A stretch of 64,000 nucleotides of DNA from Humulus lupulus (Eukaryota; Streptophyta; Magnoliopsida; Rosales; Cannabaceae). The stretch is taken from the NCBI RefSeq assembly GCF_963169125.1, contig NC_084799.1, positions 65,208,643 to 65,272,642 on the forward strand, in the 5' to 3' direction. Of the stretch, positions 22,374-31,749 are shown piece by piece (the stretch's first letter is position 1; each line of letters begins with the position of its first letter). A program made the position numbers and the translations under genes. The notes beneath the pieces are model-generated. The model ran no database searches, was not told where the DNA came from, and saw only the letters and a list, made by a program, of their open reading frames with translations.

Positions 22374-22515
22374 AAAAGTTCAACTCATCTTGTCCATCAT
22401 AAAGCCAGAAATTTTCATAAGAAGGAGTAACATCCTAACCCTTAAAATCATCTTCTGAATGAGGTAACCAATTATAGTTTTGGTGTGTAATAAGCCACTG
22501 AAACCGGCTATCGTT
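22374..22515 (-). pseudogene. Coding-like fragment cut by copia H
   Basis: On the minus strand a frame reads SRFQWLITHQNYNWLPH and continues with one internal TAG to DGQDELNF, running exactly into the copia H LTR boundary. Codon content looks protein-derived, but I do not recognise the family. It could be an exon of the same locus as 23528-23948. The copia insertion would have separated it from its downstream part. Confidence 0.3.
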
Positions 22516-22726
22516 TTTTTTTTTAATTTGAAAGACCAAAATAGGAAAAAATAAATAAAACTAGTTACAATCTATTATAAATGAAAATAAGAAATAGAAA
22601 ATAGAACAAGAAAATGAAAAGTTTATTTAACACCTATGAAGAACAGGATAATGGAAGATATTATGATTGTATATTTTCATGATTATATTTTAATCAAACA
22701 TTGGATCCAATTATTATGGATTTAAT

Positions 22727-23250
22727 TAAATGTATGTAACCTGTTACACTAAAGGCAGTAACACTGAAGCTAGTTAAAACTGATTGTAATGAATTTTTTT
22801 AAAAGATCTGGATCTGGTTACATAAAAACAGTAACACTGAATCCAGTTACAATGGATTGTAATTAAGCATATGTAACTAATTTCACTAAAACCAGTTACA
22901 ACTGATTGTAATAAAATATATGCAACTGATTACACTAAAACAAGTTAACTCAAACAGTTCCAATGAAACGAATTACAATAGATTCAAAATGAAACATATG
23001 TAATTGGTTACACTAATGCCAGTTACACTAAAGCTGGTTCAAACAGATTGTTATGAAAAATTCTGAAAGATATGTAACTACTCATACAAAAATCAATAAC
23101 ACCGAATCCAATTACATTGGATTGTAATTAAGCATATGTAACTAGTTACAATGAACCCAATTAACTCAAATAATTCAAATGAAACCAGTTACAATGGATT
23201 CGCAATCAATTATATGTAACTAGTTACAATGAAACCAGTAACACAATATG
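22727..23250. repeat. Degenerate repeat array rich in GTAAC/GTTAC
   Basis: Words such as TGTAACTAGTTACA, CCAGTTACAATGGATTG and AAGCATATGTAACT recur every 40-60 bp. A larger period of about 267 bp is visible: matching text starts near 22738 and 23003, and again near 22830 and 23097. Many units are partly palindromic. No ORF is present. Confidence 0.65.
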
Positions 23251-23527
23251 AAAACAAAATTACATAGACAAATGGACGTTACAAAATAGAATAAGGAAGT
23301 AAAAACTTTATATGAAATTTGGAACAAGTTACTAAGTGTATGGAAATAATATATCATTAACTATAACCAATTACACTGTTGAACATTAAAAAAAACTAAA
23401 ACGTCCTAAAATGATAGAAAAAAATATTACTTAAAAATGATAATCAATTCAAACAACCAATTGAAAGAAATTATACAACTATGATTAATTTGTCCAAAAA
23501 AAAACCAGCTTCAAAAGTAAAACTAAT

Positions 23528-23948
23528 TAGCAATCTTCTCATTGTCCTTGTTCTTCCTATAGTTCTTCTTTGTAGGCCTCCCTGGATCTTCATTATCATA
23601 AGCATAACCATAGTGAATTTTCTTGGTTGCCTCATCTTCCGCTGCCACTCTAACATCATCACCTGGCTTGCTAACATCTTCAGCAAGCTTCTCATTCAAA
23701 TCAACTTCCCTTTGTTTAGAAACTTCAAAATTTGGGGCATTATTTCACCCTTGGACTGGCTTTCATTAAAAGGAAAAAAAATCATAATAAAAATTGAAAA
23801 AAGAAAGCAATAATTGAGGAGATCAGACTTTGATTTTTTTCTTGGCCCTCTTAAGATTAGATGATGAAGAAGTAGCTACTTCAAGTTTACGTTTCACAGA
23901 TGAATGTGAAACATCCGAGGAGCAAGGGGCACCCCTTGTAACTGCCAT
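23528..23948 (-). pseudogene. Unrecognised gene fragment with nuclear-signal-like motifs
   Basis: An ATG at 23948 opens a 40-codon stretch (MAVTRGAPCSSDVSHSSVKR, then KLEV and KRAKKKIKV) with two basic clusters typical of nuclear localisation signals, ending at a TGA near 23828. A second open stretch, roughly 23725-23528, reads EVDLNEKLAEDV and IHYGYAYDNEDPGRPTKK before its stop. They could be two exons of one small gene or a decayed transposon-borne gene; no splice pair joins them cleanly. The family is not recognised. Confidence 0.35.
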
Positions 23949-25079
23949 TATGAAAATTTACAAAAAAAACAAAACAGAAAATAACAAAAAAAGTTAAGTT
24001 GATGCTTCAAAATAAAAATAAAAAACAATAATGCATAAAAAAATGAGAAAGGTGACAAGAAATAAGATGTTTTTGACATTACAAAATTCAAATAAAAAAC
24101 TTGATGTGATTGTAGTCTAGGTCTACAAACAAAATGACAAGTAATGTGGATATAGGCATGGTTTGCTAACAATTTAACTAGATTAAAAGGGCAAAAGAAA
24201 AAAAATCAAAGAATGCATGGGATGGAATCACCCTAGCTTAAATGACCTAAAAATGAAGAAAAACATAGAGAATTAACTACATGAAGATATCTAAAGGCTA
24301 AAGAAGCACATTAATGGTTTATATTTATTCAAATCAAAACAAAAGGTCTCAAGGAGCTATTATCCTCAAAATGAAAGGTACCCGAGGCAATCAAAATGAA
24401 TGTAAAACATTTCTATGATAAAATGTGCATCATTTATATTAAAGATAATTTATACATATATATATTTGTTTTTCTTGCTGCCAATGCAACCAATTCCTCA
24501 ACCATAATGATATCCAAATATATTTGCAATAACTACACTAAAAGGTCATTTAGTAATTATATCAAGCACTTTAAGAGCATGATGGCAATGCTAGTTCACC
24601 TACCTCACTCAGCCTCCCCTCAACTCATGTAAATGAAGCTAATTATATAACTCGGAGGGTGAGAGTAATCACCAATGATGGCTAAGTGAGACTGTGAAAA
24701 TGAAATTAGAAGGCATAGTTGGTCTCAATATGTAATAAATGCAAGGGAACTTAAAGTAAATAAATAATTTACCCATATGAACATATAACTAGGAACAACA
24801 ATTGTCAAAGTGAAGTAAATGAGGCACTCCGAAATCGAAAATCACAAGAGACGGACGGAGACAGTCAGCTAAGATCGGAATGGAGAAGCTTGGAGAAATG
24901 AAAATGGAAAATGAAGAAGACAAAGCAATCGGAACTGTGTTTGAGAAGGAAAGAGTGCGATGAAGAAAATGGTGAGCTGAAAAGACTAAAAGAGTTTATA
25001 CATTGGTTGTATTTTAAGAATTAATTTTTTTTAAATGGGAAACGTGGAATTAATGGTATTAGCTTAAACAAACAATTTT

Positions 25080-25086
<7 letters not shown>
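23949..25086. other. AT-rich DNA upstream of the gene fragment
   Basis: No ORF with recognisable content. Near 24830-24990 the composition is less AT-rich and on the minus strand looks like a 5' untranslated leader for the fragment at 23528-23948, but nothing decisive is visible. Confidence 0.4.

Positions 25087-25110
<24 letters not shown>
25087..25110. repeat. (TA)n microsatellite
   Basis: About twelve uninterrupted TA units border the first fold-back element. Confidence 0.9.
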
Positions 25111-25113
25111 CAT

Positions 25114-25520
25114 GAGAATTCTCTTACAGGGCTTCACTTTAAGTTTTACCGGTAGGGCTCTCAATGTTTACAACCCGTGAACAATTTTTGGCGCAATTTT
25201 TTTTTATGACCGTGTATATTGTAGTTATTTAGAGCATCCAGCAAATTTTCAGAAAATTCCGAATAATTTACAGTACCGAAAACTAGGTTCAAACATGTTT
25301 TCCATGCGCATAAAAAAAATTAGTCACATGTGCAACAACATGTTTGAACCTAGTTTTCAGTACTGTAAACTATTCGAAATTTTATAAAAATTTGCAGGAT
25401 GTTCTAAATAGCTACAATATACACGGTCATAAAAAAAGTCGCGCTAAAAACTATTCACGGGTCGAAAAACACTGAGAGTCCTACCGGTAGGGCTTAAAGT
25501 GAAGCCCCTATAGGAGAATC
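25114..25520. mobile_element. Fold-back MITE FB1
   Basis: Nearly the whole element is one inverted repeat with arms of about 200 bp. The ends are GAGAATTCTC...GGGCTTCACTTTAAG and the mirror image ending AGGAGAATC. Inside are ACCGGT near each end and a shared core (ACCGTGTATATTGTAG, TTTACAGTACCGAAAAC). No coding capacity. Folded single strands would form a long hairpin. Confidence 0.85.
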
Positions 25521-25915
25521 AATTCTTCACTTTAAGCCCTACCGGTAAGGCTCTCAGTGTTTCTCGACCCGTGAACAGTTTTTGGCGCGACTTTTTTCAT
25601 GACCGTGTATATTGTAGCTATTTAGAGCATCCTGCAAATTTTCAGAAAATTTCGAATAGTTTACAGTACCGAAAACTATGTTCAAACATGTTGTTTTCCA
25701 CGCGCATAAAAAAAATTAGTCACACGTGCAACAATATGTTTGAACCTAGTTTTCGGTACTGTAAACTATTCGGAATTTTCTGAAAATTTGCAGGATGCTC
25801 TAAATAGCTACAATATACACGTTCATAAAAAAATCTCGCCGAAAACTATTCACAGGTTGTAAACACTGAGAGCTCTACCGGTAGGGCTTAAAGTGAAGCA
25901 CCTATAGGAGAATTC
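25521..25915. mobile_element. Fold-back MITE FB2, adjacent to FB1
   Basis: A second copy of the same fold-back family follows FB1 without a spacer. It starts inside the terminal repeat (ATTCTTCACTTTAAGCCC) and ends CCTATAGGAGAATTC. The centre differs from FB1 by an insertion of a few bases near the hairpin loop. Head-to-tail juxtaposition may reflect insertion of one element into the end of the other. Confidence 0.85.
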
Positions 25916-25922
25916 CCATATA

Positions 25923-27076
25923 TATTATATTTTAATATAATGTTTGATTGATTAAATGAGTGTTACAAAAGTGATTATTTAATATAGTGGGGGAATGTTA
26001 TATTATTTCATATAATATAATATTAGATTAAATAATGTGACAAAATGTGATTTGTCACACAAATGTGATTTGTCACACCTTGTAACATATTATTGAGAGT
26101 CACAAAATTAGACACATGTGTGTGCCTAAATGTGACATATTTTGGAGTTACAAAATCAGTTACAAATTTGTAACTCCCAAATATTACTCAATAATGTGTA
26201 TATTATATGTTACACATTTGAGATTGGATTTCATAAAGCCATTATGAAATATGGTTGTTGGAGATATGATTTTAACCCCAATAATGTGTTTTGGGAGTTA
26301 CAAAATCATTTGGGAGGGTTTGGAACTGTTTGGAAAAACAGCACATTTTCAAGTGCTGAAAATGGGTCGTGGCCGCAGCCACTAAATGATGGTGGCCGCG
26401 GCCTGGGGGACAGAGAGGAGTGGCCGCGGCCACTAATGTCCCTGGCCGTGGTCACAGATGCATTTCAGGCCAAATTTTCAGTTTTTTCCAAATGTGTTGA
26501 ACGGTTCTAAAAACTCAAATAACTCTCAAATCTCAATTTTAATTTCATATTAATCCAATTAAACATTGGTAACTGCCATGGGGGTTGGTGGAATTTGAAA
26601 TCCATAGGGTATCTCAAACTCTATAAATAGGAGCCTAATGCTCACTTGTAAGACACACCATTTTTCATCCACAAAGCACTTGGCTGAAAAATTCACCTTG
26701 AGGCTTGATTATTCCAGAGAGTTATTCCCTTCAGAGATCCCTTAGTGCTTAGAGAATAGGGGGAAATAAGCTTTTGGACAAAGGTTTTGAACCTTGTTCA
26801 AGTTGGTGATCCCCACTACTTTACACTTTGGTTGAGTGTGAGTTTGTGTTTTCCATTGATTTTTCATTCAGTTGTTCTTCTTGTATTATTATTGTATTGA
26901 GTTTGTAATCCTCTTCTTCTATTTCTATTTACATATTTATTGGTATCTCACTTGTATTGTTGGTCATTGAGTTGTAAACCTATTTATCTATCATCTAGTC
27001 CATTGTATTCTTTGCATAGAGTTGTATTTTTAGTTTTTCCACTTTTCCATTAAGCAATAAAATATATTCTCTAACA
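25923..27076 (+). repeat. 5' LTR of copia G
   Basis: It starts TATTATATTT and ends CTAACA. TATAAATA at 26622-26629 is the likely promoter. It contains GGCCGCGGCC-type palindromes at 26370-26455, and a second polypurine-like tract and LTR-start copy about 75 bp from its end. Confidence 0.88.
26622..26629 (+). promoter_or_regulatory. LTR TATA box, copia G
   Basis: TATAAATA, followed about 25-35 bp downstream by the likely transcription start. It is preserved in the 3' LTR at 30177-30184. Confidence 0.65.
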
Positions 27077-27127
27077 ATCAAAAGCTTATTCCTTTTTGTT
27101 TCAATGGAATGAGAGACCATAAAGATC

Positions 27128-27967
27128 ATGAACCAAGACTTAGTGAGGTTTGATAGGTTTGATGGATCCAATTTCACTAGGTGGCAAGACAAGGTGAAAT
27201 TCCTTTTGACAACACTCAAGATAGCCTACATCCTTGAGTCATCCTTGACACCTCTAGTCGAGCCATCCGACAAAGACACTCCCGAAGAGGTGGAGAAAAG
27301 AAGGAAGAGAGAAGAGGACAACCTTCTTTGTAGGGGTCATATCCTTAATGCCCTATCCGATAGGCTATATGATCTCTATACCAATACCAAATCCGCGAAG
27401 GAGATTTGGGATGCCTTGGAGAGTAAGTACAAGGCTGAGGAAGAAAGTACAAGAAAATTCTTAATTTCTCAATATTTTGAATTTTCTTTCATTGATGGGA
27501 AAACTCTTTTACCTCAAATTCATGAGTTACAAGTGATTGTGAACAAGTTGACAGTTCTCAAGATTGAGCTTCCCGAGGCCTTCCAAGTTGGTGCAATAGT
27601 GGAAAAATTACCACAAACTTAGAGGAGCTATAGGAAAAGAATCATCCATAAGAATGAGGATTACACTTTGGAAGAAATCCAAAAACACATTAGAATTGAA
27701 GAGGAATCGAGAATAAGAGACAAGGGTGTGAATGAGTCTAAAGATGAGACTTCCAAGGCCAATGCAGTTTCACACAAGCATCCAAAGGGCAACAACAACA
27801 ACAAAAGGGGTAGTGGGAACCCTTTAGGTCCAAAGAAAGATCATGGATAATTCAAAGACGTGAGAGGTCATTGTTTTGTTTGTGGAAAACCCGGGCACTA
27901 TGCTAGAGTGTGTAGGTACCGAAATGACCCACATGAGAATGAGGTAAATGCTATAGAAAAGGAATAA
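27128..27967 (+). pseudogene. Copia GAG of element G
   Basis: A single frame of 280 codons encodes copia GAG. The amino part has the UBN2-type domain (FDGSNFTRWQDKVKFLL, LSDRLYDLYTNTKSAKEIWD, LIVNKL-like region) and the carboxyl part a CX2CX4HX4C zinc knuckle (CFVCGKPGHYARVC). A TAG at 27620 and a TAA at 27848 interrupt it; the frame is otherwise intact. Two point nonsense changes and no frameshift suggest loss of function after insertion. GAG would form the particle and bind RNA. Confidence 0.9.
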
Positions 27968-29490
27968 GAGATCCTAGCATGATTACCATGTTTATGTGCC
28001 TTATTGGGAAAATTGTTATTTTGCAATAAAGCTTGTACTCTTGAAAGCTATCAATAAAATTAAAGTATCATTCTATGATGATTCTTTATTTTGCTATGAG
28101 ACATTTGTGTGAGACATTAACAAAGTTTCAAAATGAACTTGTTAAAATAATAGGTAAGTGTGTAGACCTATTATTTCATAATGTGATTATTTGTTTGAGA
28201 AATTCTCACATTACACTTGTGTTCACATTTTATTTTGTGAAATATATAAAAGAAAGCAACCAAGTGAAAGTTACTTTCAAATAAGTGTGCCTTGCTTTAG
28301 CAAGTAAATGAATCAAGATAAACATTGAGGTTTTTTATCTTGATCTATTGAGTGTTTATCATGAAGCTTAAGGACTCATGGTGAACTTTGAGAATCATAG
28401 ATCTAGATTTATCTTGGAGGATAAATGACTTATTAAAAATAAAGAGATTTCTATTTTAAAGTGGTATTTTATTATCACTATGTGAGAAATGTAGGGGTGA
28501 TGCTCCAAAGTTAATCAATTTATTTTGTTGTTAATCAATTGATTAATTTGATCATCCTATCAAATAGATGATTTGGAATTCCACATTCTAAATCACATTC
28601 GCTATATATAGAATGGATCAATTTAGACATGCTTGGTGTCTAAATTTACTGTTTGTAATATTTTGATTCAAGAAGGAATCAACTTAAAACATAAAGGATA
28701 ATTTTAGAAACAAAGAGGTTTCTAGAATTAATATTCAAATGTTTATCTTGGATATTAAACTATAAAATAGTGGGGGCGTTGATTATGGTCAAAATCACTA
28801 TTTTAAAGGGGTAACTATTTTAATCAAACTATGGCTAGCAACAAAGTTTGAATAAAATAATGAGAGTGTCTAAGTATGCATACATGAGAAAAGAAATGAT
28901 TCAAATGGAATCATTTCCACATTTCAAGGGGTGGGACTTAAACTCCCTAAAGAGATTCACGATTGATGGTAACCTATCTTAATACTAGTAACCAAACTAG
29001 TATTAGGTTCAATAGGTAATAACAAGTCAATCAAATGAATAGATAGTAGTACTCAAATTTGTCCTATCTGAGATATGAGTACTAGTATGTTATCAAAATG
29101 AGGGTTAAAACCGAAAGGTTTTTTAATAGAACTCAGTCTTGAAAAGACAAGTATTTTAGGGTAACAAAATACTGTAAGAGTTCTACCTATATAGACCTAG
29201 GGGTGGTGCCGCTCCTCATGAGAATTGGGAGTCATTCTCAAGAAAAGTCTATGAATAAAATATGCACATGGCCATTAACGGTGCAAAAGTGAGACATTGA
29301 GGTCTCAAGTGAACATAGCAAAAGTGTGTGTGTTATCACCGGTTTGTTATCAAGGGATAGTGGTTCAATGCTTCGGCAACCAAAATTTCAACAAACTTTG
29401 TGATAATTACACTAAGGTAAAATTCAAGTCGAAAGACATTTTACTTTATGCACCAATGCAAAGGTTTCTATAGAGAGTGATTATTTAATC
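27968..29490 (+). other. Non-coding internal region of copia G
   Basis: About 1.5 kb between the gag stop and the polypurine tract has no protease, integrase, RT or RNase H motif in any frame. One 69-codon ORF (28075-28284) is unlike any retrotransposon domain. Its length and lack of pol remnants suggest the element moved without pol, not that pol was recently deleted. Confidence 0.6.
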
Positions 29491-29501
29491 AAGTGGGGGA
29501 A
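29491..29501 (+). other. Polypurine tract of copia G
   Basis: AAGTGGGGGAA immediately precedes the 3' LTR start TATTATATT. Confidence 0.85.
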
Positions 29502-30631
29502 TATTATATTTAATATAATGTTTGATTGATTAAATAAGTGTTACAAAAGTGATTATTTAATCTAGTGAGGGAATGTTATATTATTTCATATAATATAATA
29601 TTAGATTAAATAATGTGACAAAATGTGATTTGTCACACAAATGTGATTTGTCACACCTTGTAACATATTATTGAGAGTCACAAAATTGGACACATGTGTG
29701 TGCCTAAATGTGACATATTTTGGAGTTACAAAATCAGTTACAAATTTGTAACTCTCAAATATTACCCAATAATGTGTATATTATATGTTACACATTGAGA
29801 TTGGATTTCATAAAGCCATTATGAAATATGTCTGTTGGAGATATGATTTTAACCTCAATAATGTGTTTTGAGAGTTACAAAATCATTTGGGAGGGTTTGA
29901 AACCGTTTGGAAAAACAGCACATTTCCAAGTGCTGAAAATGGGTTGTGGCCGCGGCCACTGAATGATGGTGACCGCGGCCTGGGGGACAGAGAGCAGTGG
30001 CTGCGGCCACAGGTGCATTTCAGGCCAAATTTTCAGTTTTTTCCAAATGTGTTGAACGGTTCTAAAAACCCAAATAACTCCCAAATCTCAATTTTAATTC
30101 CATATTAATCCAATTAAACATTGGTAACAGCCATGGGGGTTGGTGGAATTTGAAATCCAAAGGGTATCTCAAACTCTATAAATAGGAGCCTAATGCTCAC
30201 TTGTAAGACACACCATTTTTCATCCACAAAGCACTTAGCTGAAAAATTCACCTTGAGGCTTGATTATTCCAGAAAGCTATTTCCTTGAGAGATCCCTTAG
30301 TGCTTAGAGAATAGGGGGAAATAAGCTTTTGGGCAAAGGTTTTAAACCTTGTTCAAGTTGGTGATCCCCACTACTCTACACTTTGGTTGAGTGTGAGTTT
30401 GTGTTTTCCATTTATTTTTCATTCAGTTGTTCTTCTTGTATTATTATTGTATTGAGTTTGCAATCCTCTTCTTCTATTTCGATTTACATATTTATTGGTA
30501 TCTCACTTGTATTGTTGGTCATTGAGTTGTAAACCTATTTATCTATCATCTAGTCCATTGTATTCTTTGCATAGAGTTGTATTTTTTGTTTTTCCACTTT
30601 TCCATTGAGCAATAAAATATATTCTCTAACA
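29502..30631 (+). repeat. 3' LTR of copia G
   Basis: It closely matches 25923-27076. It is about 24 bp shorter, mainly through loss of one GGCCGTGG-containing unit near 30010, consistent with slippage between short direct repeats. It ends CTAACA before ATATA. Confidence 0.88.
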
Positions 30632-30648
30632 ATATATATATTTATATA

Positions 30649-30668
30649 TTGAGAGAGAGAGAGAGAGG
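30649..30668. repeat. (GA)n microsatellite
   Basis: About nine GA units between copia G and fold-back element FB3. Confidence 0.85.
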
Positions 30669-31040
30669 AGTACTTTGGTGCAACCACTTTTTTGGCTGCA
30701 CCAGTAGAGTCAGCAGGGTATTTCGGTACCTAATTAATTTTTTTTCTATTTTTTTATGACGGTGTACATTATAGTAATTTAAGACATCTTACAAATTTTC
30801 AAGAAATTCCGAATAGTTTACAGTGCCGAAAATAAGGTTGTTGCATACATGTCTATTTTTTTGTATGCAAGTATAAAATTTAACTATTTGAACAGTTTTT
30901 CGGCACTGTAAACTATTTGAAGTTTATTGAAAATTTACAAGATGTCTTAAATGACTACATTCTACACCTTCATAAAAAAAAATAGAAAAAATTATTTAAG
31001 TTCTAAAATAGCCAAATAGCTGCACCGAAAAGGTGCCCTA
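30669..31040. mobile_element. Fold-back element FB3
   Basis: A hairpin-forming element of about 370 bp. The ends carry GGTGCAACC/GGCTGCACC words that mirror AGCTGCACCG/GGTGCCC at the right. The core (TTTACAGTGCCGAAAA, ACGGTGTACATTATAG) is plainly related to FB1 and FB2, but the ends are different, so it is a separate subfamily. No coding capacity. Confidence 0.75.
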
Positions 31041-31281
31041 TATATAATAATAATAAAATAAAAAGAATGACTAAATTTCCATTAAAAAATAACACAACCT
31101 AATGGTGGAAAAAGAATATGCCTTAATTCAAGAGTTAATTATTTCTATAGTAATGTGAATGCCATATATTTGAAAATTAAAAAAAAAAAAAAAGTCATAC
31201 AAACAGTAGGAATTCAAGATTCCCTTATAAAAAATTAATAAATAAAAAGTCATGAAGGATGTAAATTTCTCATAAAATAAT

Positions 31282-31643
31282 GAGTTTATACTTTTTGGAC
31301 TTGTATTTTATCTAATTATTTATTTGGATCTCATATTTTGACAAATTACTTTTTGGACTCTGTGTTTTGTAAAATTATTCAAATAGACCCCTAAACCCAA
31401 TTTTGGTCAAAGTTTTTTGAACTAAAATCACAAATAATTCACCAAATTAATAATTCAAAATAATAACACAATCATTCTGCCTAATAGAAGTATAGTCATA
31501 TTCATTTTTTTTCTTCATCAAAATTCAGTTTATTGTCTATTTGAATCATTTTATAAAACATAGGATTCAAAAAATGATTTCTCAAAACATAAAGTCCAAA
31601 CAGGTAATGAGACAAAACACGGGGTCCAGCAAAGTATAAACCA
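31282..31643. mobile_element. MULE-type MITE M2
   Basis: A 362-bp element related to M1 throughout, starting GAGTTTATAC and ending GTATAAACCA. Exact 9-bp duplications TAAAATAAT lie at 31273-31281 and 31644-31652. It is more diverged from the family consensus than M1, so probably older. Confidence 0.88.
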
Positions 31644-31749
31644 TAAAATAATTTTTCACACTTTTATCTAATAAATAATTAAAAACAATAAAATAAAAAA
31701 TATTTAGATTAAATAAGATTTCAAATTAATTATTTAATTATTTTTTTTT

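Larger units (their letters stand above)
25923..30631 (+). mobile_element. Gag-only copia element G (TR-GAG type)
   Basis: Direct LTRs (25923-27076 and 29502-30631) flank 2.4 kb with a copia gag ORF (27128-27967) and no protease, integrase or RT. ATATA flanks both ends (25918-25922 and 30632-30636), but in AT-rich DNA this is weak. A clear polypurine tract precedes the 3' LTR. Terminal-repeat elements encoding only GAG are a described non-autonomous class in plants and would use proteins from an autonomous relative. Only a weak ATCAAAAGC remains where the initiator-Met primer site should be. Confidence 0.85.

Noticed and set aside
26142..26510. 122-codon ORF in the LTR of copia G
   Set aside because: It lies wholly in the LTR; the copy in the other LTR is shortened and not frame-conserved (29887-30108).
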